A stretch of 64,000 nucleotides of DNA from Selaginella tamariscina. Its lineage: Eukaryota; Streptophyta; Lycopodiopsida; Selaginellales; Selaginellaceae. Where the stretch lies: NCBI GenBank assembly GCA_003024785.1, contig PUQB01000003.1:1783348-1847347 (forward strand), read 5' to 3'. The notes beneath the pieces are model-generated. The model saw only the letters and a program-made list of their open reading frames with translations, was not told the origin of the DNA and searched no databases. Made by a program: the position numbers and the translations under genes. Shown in pieces: positions 1-13,012 of this stretch (positions are counted from its first letter, which is position 1; each line of letters opens with the position of its first letter).

Positions 1-194
1 CCATGACATTATATATATGGTAGGATAAGAATAAGGATTTGTACATATCCACACAAAAAACAATTAAAAAGTAAATAAGAAAAGAAAATGTTTATTATAT
101 TAACTCTTATTTAATAGTATATTTATTTTTGAAATTGAGATGTATGCCTTGAGTGTTATTCAACCCTAAACATCATGCCCTCTCGTTTATCATA

Positions 195-545
195 TCTATA
201 CATGTTTATATATACAATTCCGAACACAACACTTATTCACACACACCCACAAGTTCTAAATTTACTGCATGTGAGTGTTCGAATAGATCTGATGTTTTCA
301 CTGGATTCAACGGTCTGGAATGCTAAGCCGCAAAGAAAGTACCTACAGTCTGGTTTGGATTGCTCAGTGAGATTACTTATGGTCTCGTTTGGATAGCTCA
401 GTATTCTTAGGTGCTACATAGCTGGTGGTTAAATTTGGTATTGTTCAACTACATCAAAGGCGTATGGTGGAAGGAAACTAGCATTTTTAAGTTTAAACCT
501 CACATTTAATATAAAGTCTTGTACTCACAAGTACAAAACACACAT
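195..545 (+). pseudogene. Decayed copy of the last TGD4 exon and its flanks
   Basis: This stretch aligns over about 350 bp with 12.25-12.58 kb, the last intron, last exon and 3' flank of the TGD4-like gene in this window. Shared blocks include gatgttttca/gaggttttca, cggtctggaatg/cggcctggaatg, ttaggtgcta/ttaggtgctg, gctggtggtt and gtttaaacctcaca. Intron sequence is included, so it is a DNA-level duplication rather than a retrocopy. The copy has frame-breaking indels and a short internal duplication around 353-402 in which the cttatggtc/tttggat segment appears twice. It cannot encode the domain. Confidence 0.75.
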
Positions 546-3500
546 TTGCAGTAGATATATAACATAATAATGAAGCATATATTATAGAAATAAATACATA
601 TATTTGTGATTAATGTTATAATTAGGACAATCTGTTACTGGTTCATAAGATAGTGTTAAGAATATACATTTACTTTACATATATTTTAATCACAACCTTG
701 AATACAAAGGGAATAGAGTTTACATGTATTTATGCATGCTATAATTAAAATGGGCATGTCTATAATCCCATTTCTTAATAATTAATCATTTTAATTATTT
801 AATTAGCATTTTTAATATTAAATAGATATTCTTTAAAATAATATATGTTTAAAAAAGAATATTCTTTAAAATATATGTTTAAAGATAGAATATTTTTTAA
901 ACATTGACCTTTATTAAATGATAGCATTGGTGAACAAAAAATTGATAATATTATAAAAGTAGAAAGTATTAAGCTATATAATAAATTATATTTAAGTATG
1001 AGCCTAATATAAAAGTTATTAAAGAGCATGAGAGGTACATTATATAAATATTTATGTTGTTATTAAAATACTAATTTTTAAATATATTAATTAAAATTGT
1101 AATAGTAATAATATATATATAAAATTTATATGGTCAATCTTCCATATCTTTTTATAAATTTATATGTTAAGGAAACAAATTGTACTATTATTAAAGATTG
1201 ATTATAATTATGAATATTAAATATATTATATTTTATAATTAGTGGAAATTCATGTAAATCAGCATTGTTCATTAGTTCACGAATAATCACTAATTTATGG
1301 AAATTCGTGTAAATCAACATTGCATGGATGAACAATTCTGATTTACATTTCACAAATGGAGTTTAAATTAGTTTTTTGGAAAAAGGTTCTCGAGTTACCA
1401 GCTCTTCCAATCAAGTTTGTAGTTTGAAACAAGTCTATCGTGCAATTTGCTACAAAGGCACCTAATATCTTTTTTTAATTTTTTGATTCTTCATTTTTTC
1501 TTTCTTTTTCACCTCAAGCTTCGCAAAATCCTTACAAATGGTCATCTCCATTTACATTACAAGGTTTCTTACATAGTACCCATGCAACTATTCTTATTAA
1601 TATAGGTTTTTATTTTTTCAAATTTTGTTAACATGGTTAGCCGTTGTTGTGTTTTGACGATGATACCAATGAAGGAAGTTTTACATGTTTTGTATAGTGA
1701 TGAATGTACTTGTGCTACTTTGTCCACACTTGTTCAAGTACCTTTGCAATTTAGGACTTATGCGGACGAGTTGCAGTTCCATTTATTCTCACATCATATT
1801 TTTATCATTATACTTAAATGTACTTGGTTAGATGCATGTAAGGCAAACTATCAATTTGGGTCTCGATAATGAATACTTTCAAGTCATCCACCTTTTCTTT
1901 TGGATAAAGTCCCTCTCAAACGGTGTAGAGTAGTTTTGTTAAGTGTAATCATGCATGAACCAAATTATTCATCAGTGTGTCTTTAATGTCAATGAACTCT
2001 AGAGATGTGTAGGTGGCAATTGAATCATCTTTTTTATAGTGAGAATTCTTGATACAATAATTATTAAAGAAGTATTTAAATCTTTTCTTTTTAGATATCA
2101 CCCATACTAACAACAACATCGCATTTGAACCAATTAAATCCCATGTTACAAGTTCAAATTTGTCTTTTCTTTTTTAGTTATATGCAACTAATATCTTGTG
2201 ATTTTAATAAATTATCTAACATGTTGGGTGAAAGTTGGAGCTTTATCAAATGTCATAATTCATAATGTTGTTAATTTTACACACTCAAGTAATTGCGCCA
2301 GTTCTAAAATGGATTTTGTAAAATAAAATTTGAAGGTTCTTACTTCACGAATGAGAATTTAATAATTTTTCACCATCTCCCTTTCATCCACAAAAAAATG
2401 AGTTGGTGGAGCATTTGAATCGGATTTTTAAAAGTATGATTTTTAAGTATGTATTCTACTTAAAATAATTGAGATTGATATTTGTGATACTTAAAGTTTG
2501 CATACAACATTGACATTTAGAGTTTCATTAACATGTTTTTGAATGCCTATAAAAGCTGGTTTGACTTTTCACAAAACCTAAATATGCAGAAGTTTGATAT
2601 TGGGTAACTTATTTAAATCGAATTCTTCTTTTACTATATATTACCTCAATATAACATTTGAGTTGAACACAAGTTTAACAATAATAAGGTTATAATTCTT
2701 GTTATCCACCACCTTTTTAATTTGTTACTAGTGACCTTGTTCTTGTGCATGGTCATCAGGGACTCTGCAGGCAAGATGTGAGTAGTGATTGCCAAAATGC
2801 TATTGCCAACGTCTAGTCTTGGAGGTCCACCACTAGTGAGTCGGACTTTGCCTAAGGAGCACTAAAAGGTTTTGTGATGGTCTCTACCAAGATGCCACAA
2901 GTGAGTAGGAGTTTCCCTATGTGTAGTGCTATTGCCTCTTTGTTGAGATATTGTTGTATTAGGAGCAGAGCAAGAGGAGAGTAAGGGGAGAGGTGGTAGA
3001 TAGAAGGAATATATATATATATATATATATGCCTGTCCAGATATAATGTGGCTCCAGAGAAGGTGGAGTAAGATACAAAGAAGAAGACGGACTATAAGGA
3101 CCTGACTCATTAATAATCTTCTTGCTTATAGTGGGTTAATAAGTGTTATACCCTAGGTCCAGGTGGCACTCTCTTATTGGTTTGCCACCATGTGACAAGG
3201 CCTGCCATATAGCATTTATACACCTTCCTCAGCGTGATGTCCCGAGTTGATCCAGCGATTGGATCTAGGCCTTGGTTAAGCACCGCCTGACAATTTTATT
3301 GTTGATCAGTATCTGCCGTACTTCCCTGTTTGGCCACTCCATGCCATCGCTCCTTCACACTGGTTGGCAGTTTGACCAATGCATTTTCTAAAACTTCATT
3401 AAAAAAGATTGACCTTAGGTTGCTTACGAAAATGGCTCGTACAAATTCTTAGTTAAGTTGTCTTTAAGTATATCACGAGTTTCAAGAAGTCCCTTTGGTT

Positions 3501-4280
3501 ACTCATGTTATGGTACTTGATTAATTTATTCTCACCAAGGAAATAATGTAAAGTAACTAAAGTAGGTTAATTATAATATATTTAGAATTTACTATAAATA
3601 TTTATGGTTTGGCTTACTAATTTACAAGATAGTTAAATATGATTAAGAATATACCTTTTTTACATAAAAGAATATGAATTATTTGTGTTTTTGTATATTT
3701 ACTGTATTTTGGAGGACGTGACAAAAGGTTATTATTCATCTTTAAATTAAATTAAAATAAAATGAATAAATTGGGTTATTGATTTAAAATTGTAGATTGT
3801 GACTGAAAAACAATTAAGTTGAGGACGTTAAAACAATTTAGCCTAGGGACAAAAAAAATAATACTAAATTATCTTAAGCTATTAAAAAGTTATTAAATTA
3901 TGAGTTTTACTGTAACAAATGGACGTCCATAGTAAATAAAGGACCACTAAGAATTATATATATATATAATATTTATATATATATATATATATAAAATAGT
4001 TTAATTCAATTTTGTTTTTATATGTTATGGTCTAATAGATGTTCTTTCATAAACATATATGGACCACTGTTAAATCACAAGTGACCCTTAATTATATATC
4101 ATGAATATTTAAAAATACTCATTTAAATAAAAAAAAGTATTTACTATTATATATAAAATATTAAAATATTGCTGAGATTACATACTATAAATTATAAGTA
4201 GAAAACATATGAGTTCTTCATAATTCCATCTTTTATACATGTTTGTGTCAAACATTGTGTTGATTAACTTAAAACTTACA
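546..4280. other. AT-rich intergenic region with one GC-richer island
   Basis: No convincing gene was found. Most of it is A/T-rich with poly-A/T and TA runs (for example 3958-3993). Around 1248-1325 a roughly 26-bp segment (ggaaattcatgtaaatcagc) occurs twice with few changes. A GC-richer island at about 2740-3420 differs from its surroundings and may be an old mobile-element fragment, but no protein, terminal repeat or tRNA primer site was recognised in it. Confidence 0.5.
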
Positions 4281-4286
4281 AAATAG

Positions 4287-5839
4287 TCAGCTTTCGCTTC
4301 CCTCGAGCCTGGGCATGTAAAACTCCTGTCCAATAGACATGTAAAACTCCCTGGGTATCTCCACGTGGCACACCTTGCACAAGCGCTCACAGTAGGCATG
4401 CAGAAGCAGGCACTGCATGTGGTACTCGTGACCGCACGATCCCAGTCTATACCAGCCCTCCGATGTGAATTTCTGCTCACACAGTCCGCATTGCTTCTTC
4501 CTCGTATCCTCGTCGAACACTTGCCCAAGTGGCCCTCCGTGTAGATCGTCCAGGTGAGTCTCTAACGAACCCCACGCACTCCTCCTGCACTTAAAAAGTC
4601 TTTCTCCTTCTCTCTCTCTCTATATACATGTGTGTGTGTGCGCGCGGTGCGCGTGAAACTCTTCTCTCTCTCTCGTATGCCCATATACACATGTCTAGAC
4701 ATATACACATCACGTGGAATATATACATGAGAGACTATTGTGCAGAAAACAACGTAAATGGACTCATTACTACGGCCAGATCATGTATATCTTTATATCT
4801 AATGATACAGGCAGAAAGACGGTATATAGAGGATCTCATCCATATACGTCTAACACACACATACACATGCTCTGAGACACACACACACACACACATATTG
4901 GAAGAGTGTAACCACACACACACACACATATTGAAGATCCTTCCTCTCTGAAGAGGATCGTATTATTGTTAACACCAGTGGAATGGAACTATCACACAAG
5001 AAGTGGCAGCATATAAAAAAACAAAAACCTCTCTCACGCACACACATACAACATATATGTACACACACAGACCATAGTAGAACCTCCGTACTGTATTAAT
5101 GGTCCCGACTTAATAAATAAACAATAACCTGCTTAATTAAACTACTACCGGGCATACAATATATGTATCACACACGTACACACAAGGAGTGGAATACTAA
5201 AGAGAGAGGTGTATATGTATACATGTTCAGCTTGCCTGGTTTTGCAAATCTTCTCGGCCTGTTCGGCACGAGCCTGGGCCTTCTCAAGCCGCTCATGGTC
5301 ACCTTAAGCTCACCGAGCACATGTTTAAGCCGCTTCTGCGCTTCGGCAGACCTGGACTGCTTCGGAAACTTCAAGTCTCTCAAGCTGTCCAATTTTCCCA
5401 TCCTTGTGCACCTCGTATGTGCTCTCTTCTTGTTCGTCTTCTCTCTTCACAGCCTGGTGATCCACATTTCTCCCCTGGAAGTACTCAATGTAGCACAGCT
5501 TCACGAAGAAGACCGGTATGTTCTCCAATTCCAAAGCCTCCCCATGCACTTCCATGTATTTCTTCCGCATGAATTCCATGAATCCCTCATCAGTACACGA
5601 GCTTCCCACCATGTATCCCTTCGTTCTCTCCCGGAACAGCGGCTTCAGATGATCCTTTTTTACATAGTTTCTCACATTTGCCCATGTTATGATTTTTTCT
5701 TCTTCTTCTTCTTGGGGGATCTTCATCTGTTAAATCAACTATTGAATCGGGATTCGAGAGAGAAATGGGATAAATTGGATACCTTGTGGATTATCTCCGA
5801 GGAGTCGGAGATCTCGCCTTCTTCCAGAAGCTCTTTCAT
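4287..5839 (-). CDS. Coiled-coil protein with C-terminal RING-type zinc finger
   Basis: A first exon at 5839-5783 (starting MKELLEEGEISDSSE) is followed by a GTATCC donor and an AACAG acceptor. The second exon from 5726 encodes about 115 residues of a domain I do not recognise, then a charged helical segment (QKRLKHVLGEL, then AEQAEKICKTRQAE). The last exon, ending at 4287, has C-x2-C, C-x-H-x2-H-x2-C and C-x2-C spacing (CGLCEQ, SCGHEYHMQC, CKVC), which fits a RING finger and therefore a possible E3 ubiquitin ligase. The helical segment needs one or two frame changes near 5250-5345, so a small intron, a sequence error or decay is possible. The intron between 4.55 and 5.16 kb is full of CA repeats. 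A diverged paralogue lies head-to-head at 7.3-8.9 kb, and its conservation of this reading supports the minus strand as coding. Confidence 0.55.
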
Positions 5840-5879
5840 CTTGCGTGAGATTTGAATGCCCTAAATGTGCTCCCCCAAA

Positions 5880-7110
5880 AATGGAGTGTCTTATGTGCCA
5901 AATGTTCTTTTACGTCTAAGTACATGCACGTGTATGACACGCACACATTTATGCTGTGTATGTACACCACTCACACACGCACTCGCAGGCTACAACACAA
6001 AGCGTAGGTATAGAATATTATCATGAACCGGTCGAACAATGTATATTACTGTATTACATACGTATATCCGACATTATGTAAAATATGTAAACCACACATA
6101 TTATATGTGTCATGTATATGTAAACTTAATACGTATGCTTTATGTATACATCTACCTTCTACTATGTATTGTAAAGGGACTGTCTCTAGAAGTACTTAGA
6201 GCAAGCTTGACGCGCAATGTATACACATATATACGTAAATACAATATACCTATGTACGTACATTACATTTAATTTATAATGTTTAATGCATGCATCTGGA
6301 TGTGTGCACCCAGGCGAATTTAACATTTTCCGGCTCGCCTCCTTGTTTACAGGGTAGATCTGGTCGTATAATAAAAAAACACGTGATCTGCCGTCACGTG
6401 TTACTTATTGGTATTATTAACATGTGTCCATATGTTATATTAAGTCAGATTTATACAATTGATCGAACCATTGGGTTAATGTTTTATGGTATAATATTAA
6501 ATGAATTATTCAAATGGATACAAATTAAACTAAACTGAATTATTAATATCCCCAAAACATTATTTAAATTAAAAAATAATATTTAAATAGAAATTAATCC
6601 TATTAGTTATTAATGAATTAAATGAATATAATAAATATCCGTTTAAATATAGATAGCATATATCATTTAATAATATCTTTAAAATAAAAAAGCTGACCAG
6701 AGGTTAATTATGGATTTTTTTCACAATATGGTACACTTTAAGTATTTGAAAGAATTTTCCCTTTTAAAATAAATAAATAATATAAGCATGTTAAATATAT
6801 TTATATATTTAAATATTACATTGAAATATAATATAAATATATCAAATATTATATAATTTTTGTAGATAAGAAAATTTGAATGCTATCTTTATCATGCATG
6901 CATAAAAATTCCACAGTGGATTAAGATTTACACATGGAAAATTAAGAGTTACATGGCAAACATAATTATGTGAGAATATTTACATGGTGATCTTATATGT
7001 GAGATTACGTGGTCATATTTATATTTTTATAGACAAGATATATCTCTTTCTATATATTGTATACATTAGACATTAAAAAACGTGTAATTATATACATACA
7101 CATTAATGTA
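5880..7110. other. AT-rich spacer between the head-to-head RING copies
   Basis: This is intergenic DNA between the divergent RING-type copies. It contains TA/CA-rich stretches and long A/T tracts. No gene was recognised and no clear promoter element could be fixed. Confidence 0.5.
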
Positions 7111-7124
7111 TTAGAAATGTGATA

Positions 7125-7240
7125 TGCTGTGTTAGCCGTTCTGTGAGGAATTGAACCTGGGACGTGTCGGATATGATGCAGCGGATCGAACGGAACCGGT
7201 GTGATCACCACTAAGTAATCTTTTGTAGTAGACGACTTAG
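7125..7240 (-). repeat. Possible tRNA-derived SINE remnant
   Basis: On the minus strand a TTAGTGGT A-box-like block is followed about 55 nt later by a GGTTCAATTCC block, which matches the tRNA B-box/T-loop. The flanks do not form a normal acceptor stem, so this is not a functional tRNA. It could be a SINE head or chance similarity. Confidence 0.3.
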
Positions 7241-7465
7241 GGTTCTTCCGGCAATGGCCTAGTTTGGAAGAAGGCGAGATTCCCGAATCCCCTAAGACGA
7301 TTTCCGTCAAATCCCCTCAGCCGATGTCCCCTGCCCCCCCTAAAGGTGCGTCAAATACTGGCATACACTCTCTCTCTCTCTCTCAACACACACCACACAC
7401 TATTGCGCACACTACGCGCACGCATGTTTTACATTGTACAGAATCCATTTGCTTTTTAATTGACG

Positions 7466-7469
7466 TATA

Positions 7470-7516
<47 letters not shown>
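7466..7516. repeat. (TA)n microsatellite
   Basis: A near-perfect TA dinucleotide run of about 45-50 bp in a presumed intron of the broken RING copy, followed by CA and TG runs. Confidence 0.9.
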
Positions 7517-7518
<2 letters not shown>

Positions 7519-7754
7519 TATATATTATACATTTATATGTTTACACACACAGACATGCACGTCTCTCTATATACGTGTGCATGTGTGTGTGTTTGAGTGT
7601 TCGCGTGTAATTTCATTTGCACCTTACGTATGTCGTATGCATAGCACTTATATATGAAGAATTGATATCAGATATTGTATGTGCATGTATATGTAGTAAT
7701 ACTTCCATATTATTATGCACATGTAACAAGAAAATTTGTACATGGAGCTCTCTA

Positions 7755-7850
7755 CGGAGCCTGGTAAGGCCTGAGGTGATCCCCCCTCTATTCAGGGAGA
7801 GTACTCGAACTCACGTGCTCTAACCCCGGATTCCTCGAGTTAATGCTATA
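7755..7850 (-). repeat. Possible tRNA-derived SINE remnant
   Basis: Read on the minus strand, a TAGCATTAACTC block is followed by GGGGTTAGAGCACG and then GAGTTCGAGTACTC. This resembles a tRNA A-box, the anticodon-side wording of tRNA-related SINEs, and a B-box. No intact cloverleaf forms. It lies in an intron of the broken RING copy. Confidence 0.35.
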
Positions 7851-8879
7851 AGGAAGTTCACGTGGTGTGTGTGTGTGTGTTGGTATATATAGATTGCATT
7901 ATGTGTTTTTTTTACAGGTGAAGAGATGAAGTCGTACCCTTTGTGCGATCGTGTTACTCGAGTCCGTGGATCATGCTGCTGTTCACAAATCTAGGCTCCA
8001 GAAGCTCAAGCGTTATTTATAAAAAGCAAACGAGCTGGACGAACAGCCTTCTGAAAACTGTTAGTACTCACAACACGCACACACAAACATTTGAGCTATG
8101 TTTTTAAGTCCAATAGCTGTGTCTAACCAGTTAAGATGTTGTTTACAGATACTGTAGAACCGAACAAGTTGACGAACAGGCTTCATCAAACGTGAAGGTA
8201 AACTTCACACACACACACATGGCAAAAAGGTGTTAGTCATAGATATAACTAGAATACTTGTGTTTGAGCTTAACCAGCTCAGGGCTTATTCACAGAACGA
8301 AGCAAACAGGACACTAGAGCACGGAAGAGGCTTCACCGTGTTCTCAAAGAGCTAGCGTCAACCAGGAAGAAGCTTCAGAAAGCAGAAGCTCGTGTATCAA
8401 AAGCCGAGAAGATCTGTAAAACCAGGCAAGCTCTCTCTCTCTCTCTCTCACGCACACACACACACACACCCACACCATGACTAGGTAAACGAGGCAAACT
8501 GTGTAAGTTCTATTGTTCATTGATCATAAACCCGCACGCACATAGAGAGAGAGAGACGTTTAAACAAGTTTATAAGTTTATAAGACAACATAAATATGCC
8601 ATATGTGTGTGTGTTGAAGGGCAGGATGGGGAGCGTGGGTTTGTAGAGACTAAACTCGAGGATCTTCGTGGGGAGCCACTTGCAGAGAAGATATGAAGAA
8701 GAAGGCATGCCCGATGTGTTTTCACGATTGGTACAGGCTGGGATTGTGCGGCCATACCACATACAGTGCCTGCTTCTTCATGCGTTTTGTGAACGCTCCT
8801 GCGTGGTGTGCAGGTGGAGATCCCTCAGGACTTCTACATGTCCATTGGTCATGCCCAACCCAAGTGAACAGAACAGTTT

Positions 8880-9685
8880 TGATGACAGTTTTTGCTACGT
8901 TTATGGTAAGTATGAAATACACATACATTTTGTAACCTCGAGTCACAGTGGTAGCAAGAGGCATTTGAAGTATTTTAATATTGTACATTTAAACTATTTA
9001 AGTATAATCTAATTACTTTAATTTATACATAAGTTGTCTTTATTAGCATGGGGTACGTTACCTGTATCATGTATATAATATTGTATTCAATTTAGGTTAA
9101 TTCATACTATGATTAGCATGAACCATTCAGGATATTCTTTCTTATACTTTTTAACTTCAGATTATTGATATAAAATAGATTTAGCATAGTTAAATTATTT
9201 GGATACAATATTTTACATTTTTAGTGTTCGGTATTTACCTATAATATTTATAGACTATATATTTCTTTGATTACATAACTTTATTATATATATTCTTGGT
9301 TTTGAACTGCCATGTGTGTGTGTGTGGTGTGTGTGTGTGTGTGTGTGTTTTAGTGCATACTAGCGTGGATAAATAATAATAGTATAAATTAAATGAGAAT
9401 AATACAAAATGTGTAAAGAAAATTATATAACTAACATTAATTAACTCTATTAAAACTATATAATTTGATAAAGTAATACTATATAAATTTTCCTTCACAT
9501 TTTGTACTACTATTGTTTACGCGTGAGTGTGCATACATACAAAGGAACTCACTCACTCACTCTGTGTGTGTGGTTGTGTGTGTGTGTGTCTTTGTATATG
9601 TATGTATGTATGTAAATAATTTTCCCCAGGGTTTATTAGAAGCAATTATATATAATGAGTGTCACAAAATGATAGGGTTCTTAGT
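8880..9685. other. Intergenic, upstream of TGD4
   Basis: AT-rich DNA with TG/CA microsatellites near 9314-9350 and 9563-9613. No gene or defined promoter motif was recognised. Confidence 0.5.
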
Positions 9686-11261
9686 ATGGGGCCTTTGGCG
9701 GATTCACTGGCGTCTCAATTCTGGAACGAGGAGGTGGAATCGACGAGGTCGCTGGAGGCCTCTGTTAGATCGCTGCCAAGGGAGCCTCCGCCGCTGGCCA
9801 TGGTGCGCGCCACCAAAATCTCTCGCTCTCAGCAGCTCCTTCTCCTCCAGAGGCTCCTATATCTCCCGTTTGCGCCCTCCCTTGCTCCCGATTGCAACGG
9901 CCCCGGCGGGATTGTACTCGATCGAGTCATTGCCAGCACTGGAGGCACAAACTGGTAAGATTTACATATGACAATATATGTAGATTATTTGGAATAAATT
10001 ATGCATATGAGAGTGTTTTCTTGTCTTATGTTATGAAAATACATACGTATATATGTTTTTAAGTTTCCAATATTTATATTCTATTTTACTTACCTTGTGT
10101 TTTAGCTACTTAAAGAGTCGCATTCTCATATAATCCTCATATGATTTTGTAAATGGTAGATTAAGTTTGAGTAAAGATTGTTATGGAAGTTGATTCTGCG
10201 TGCATGTGTCTCCGTAATCTCCCTCCTTCCCTCCCTCTCTCTCTCTTCTCTATATATATATATATATATTTTGTGAACTTTGATTTAGTTGCTATTTAAA
10301 AGTCACCGATAGTATAACCTGCATTTTGTCAGCTAGATGGTAGTTTTATTAACGCCATTCTCTGTGTGTTTGGTGACATTATAGATCATAGACTAGTTCA
10401 ATTTAAATTTCTTCAATGCTGTATCATTTATATCGTGTGTGTGAGCCCGGAATATGGTTATAAAATGTGCTCTTACGAACCTTTAATACAGGTGGGCTAC
10501 TATAACAGGTCGATTACGTGTTCACAAGCTCTTTTCGGTTCGTCCGGAGCAGAAGCTAGAGCAGAAGCCTCCTCCGAAATGGCATCGTGTTAAACGTTCT
10601 TGACAGGTACACACACCCACTCACACACGCACTCACGCACGCACACACGTAGACGGGTTTATGTACGTATTATGCCTGATCGCAGATCTCTGTATGCCTT
10701 GTGTTTGCGAACCCGGCTTCTCCTCGGCCCAAGGACTTCTTTGAACCTGAAAGCCGAGATCGATTCACTTGACAATAATGAGAAATCCTACAAGGAAACA
10801 CCCTGTAGAGTCCACACCAAGCTGCTTCACAAGGTTTGGTATGTGCATATAATGTTCATGTAATGACTTTCCTAGACACAGTCACACATGCTTTTGTGTT
10901 TTTCAACATATATTGTATGTATGTATGTATATTATAATATCAAACGCTAGATCAGCATAATAAATGCGCATTGTTGTCTGAGTAAGCTTTATTTGTATTT
11001 TGCTTGGCAGTTGTGTAAGCAAGGTCTGATATTGGATCCGTGCAGCTAAATAGCCACGACGTGTGTATGGAGGCTACATGGCATGAGCATTTCATGGACA
11101 GACAAGCACGCTATTGGGACGTCCCACACTCCGCTTCTCTAGACATTTCTTCTGTTGGTTCATCTGCTTCTGGCTTGCAGTACAGATTTGGTATTCATCA
11201 CAGCTCAGGAATGTCCGACAACGGACACAATAATGAAGATGTAATTATTTTATATACCTTT

Positions 11262-11296
<35 letters not shown>

Positions 11297-12536
11297 GTTG
11301 CTTTAAAATTTTAATTCATAATTGAATACTTATTTATTTTCTTTAGAAAATCAATCTAATATAATTTATTTATGATTTACTGGCTAATAACAGGTTCCAT
11401 GGGGTGTATTGCCGGTACGTGCGCTCAAGCTGCAGTTTCGTACGGGAAGGAGGTTGACATATGGAGAGAAGACGAGCATCACTTTGGCAGACGGCTTCAC
11501 AAGCCTTACAACCTTCTTGCTGCTCGTCCCCACGTTACGGTCTCTGGTGTTGTTGGTACTCTCTCTCTCTCCTCTCTCACACACACACACACGCACGCAC
11601 GACATGCTTGTTACGTTCAGTTACCAATTCGTATATTCTACTACTAGATTTATGGGTTAAATCTAAGTTAATTTATGTTCGCTTGGTGTTGTTTTCTCTG
11701 AGTTTCTATGTTAGAGATTTGCTTATTTATATATGTGCATTTGTTTATAATTATGTCTGTCTATAGTACACATCTCCGTGTGTGTGTGTCTGTGTGTAAG
11801 TGATAACTAAATGGCAACTTTTTAAAACAAACTTAGCCTTGTATTGTATTTATGTATGTCTGTAAATGTCATACATATGTACATGTACATGTATCTTTCT
11901 GTCTACAGGTGGGGTGGTAAATACAAGTCTAGGACCAAGAAAACAGCCGGTAAATGCGGCAAATCCATCTCTGGTAAAGTCTGATGGGGACCGTTCGATG
12001 TCGGCAGATGCATTTGGGTCCGTCGGATTGACTGCACAGTTTGGTCTATTTCAGCGGTTTCTGCTTGATCACATGAAGGTGAATGCAAGGGTCGACGTTG
12101 GTGGTGCTTCTTCAGTGGCCGCTGCTACCATGAAGTCCTTGAAATATGCTAAAGAGACTCAAAATGGCATCACTTTTGCTTTAAGCTTGCAACAACAGGT
12201 ACACGCGAGACATACATGTACATGCATTATTATCTTGTTCTAATAATAACGCTACCTACACGTTTCGATATATGAGATGCATACATGTTTATTAACACTC
12301 ATCCACACAGACACAAGTTCTAACTTACAGTCATTCAGGTACTAGGACCTATACGTGCTCGTGTAGATTCGAGGTTTTCATTGGATCCGACGGCCTGGAA
12401 TGATAGGCCGCACTTACAAGAGATAACCTACGGACTGGATTGTTCACTGGAATCCTTAGGTGCTGCAAAGCTGGTGGTTTGGTACTGTCCAACCAGATCC
12501 GAAGGCATGGCGGAAATTCGACTTTTGGAGGTTTAA
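9686..12536 (+). CDS. TGD4: TGD4-like chloroplast outer-envelope lipid transfer protein
   Basis: TGD4 is a beta-barrel-like outer-envelope protein of plastids that helps return ER-assembled lipid to the chloroplast. Likely exons are 9686-9954, about 10492-10595, 10686-10833, 11046-11240, 11394-11555, 11909-12198 and 12339-12536, with AG acceptors and GT donors (the donor of the second exon is unclear because of a frame break). Family landmarks in order are SRSQQLLLLQRLLYLPFAPS, DRV, TNWWATITGRL, RSLYAL, HDVCMEA, RYWDVPHS, EVDIWRE, GLTAQFGLFQRFLLD, FALSLQQQ, ALGAAK-like SLGAAKLVVWY, and the C-terminus RLLEV. The stop position equals the usual family end. I chose the ATG at 9686, giving MGPLADS. 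Two single-base breaks are visible, one near 10555-10590 and one near 11432 (ctcaagctgc, where ctcaaggctgc would keep frame). Introns hold TG and CA repeats. The last exon is duplicated as a relic at 195-545. Confidence 0.85.
11258..11296. repeat. (CA)n microsatellite in a TGD4 intron
   Basis: A CA dinucleotide run of about 34 bp shortly after the donor at 11241. Confidence 0.9.
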
Positions 12537-13012
12537 ACCTCACACTGTTTATGAGGTATGTATCTTCTTCTCAGAAATACAATGCATTTACTCCCACACA
12601 CACATTAGATACGTGTGCATGTTAAAATCTAACAAACTATGCGTTCGTATTGTTGACATTGTAAATATGAAAATAGTTAATGGCACCCAATCTAAGTGCA
12701 TCTAATACACATCTACATTCTTGCATGCACCACATAACACATATGGGGATATCTTTAGAATGTATTCCTAAATGTTAGCGTTTCATTGATAGTGTCTACT
12801 TTTGTGTGTGTGTGTGTGTGCATACTATATCAATCACACACACACTCACAATGCGTATGATTTGTGTTGTAGTTTTGCCACGTTTTTAGTGTATGGGCAT
12901 CTTAAGGTAACAATAGACGTTTTGTATCAAACCTTAACGCACGCAATGAAGATGTGTTATCTTTGTTTATTGACATAGGGGACCCTATCTTAACAGTAGC
13001 AACAGCCCTTTC
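12537..13012. other. Intergenic between TGD4 and a convergent small peptide gene
   Basis: This is the 3' flank of both TGD4 (plus) and the Cys-rich peptide gene (minus). It includes a TG run at about 12804-12819. Nothing else was recognised. Confidence 0.5.

Larger units (their letters stand above)
7264..8870 (+). pseudogene. Broken paralogue of the coiled-coil/RING gene
   Basis: Fragments follow the order of the minus-strand RING gene. The N-terminus (EEGEIPESPKTISVK) starts at 7264, a VDHAAVHK segment lies near 7970, a charged helix (KAEARVSKAEKICKTRQ) lies at 8300-8430, and a RING piece lies at 8690-8870. The RING is split over three frames. CPMC and CGH are in one, YHIQCLLLHAFCERSCVVC in the second after loss of four bases (gagt relative to the paralogue), and VEIPQDFYMSIG in the third after a one-base loss near 8812. 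The unrecognised middle domain of the minus copy is largely missing. Conserved helix and zinc ligands show common descent; the frame breaks argue that it is no longer functional. Confidence 0.6.

Noticed and set aside
3958..3993. TA-rich palindrome considered as a regulatory hairpin
   Set aside because: Simple TA microsatellite, common throughout the window.
4628..5068. Frames rich in THTHTH/VCVCV residues
   Set aside because: Translations of CA/TG microsatellites in an intron.
5163..5855. Long plus-strand open frame of 230 codons
   Set aside because: It is the reverse of the coiled-coil/RING gene. The minus reading is conserved with the paralogue at 7.3-8.9 kb and has a splice-consistent first exon.
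7130..7215. Possible functional tRNA gene on the minus strand
   Set aside because: B-box-like sequence is present, but acceptor and anticodon stems do not pair.
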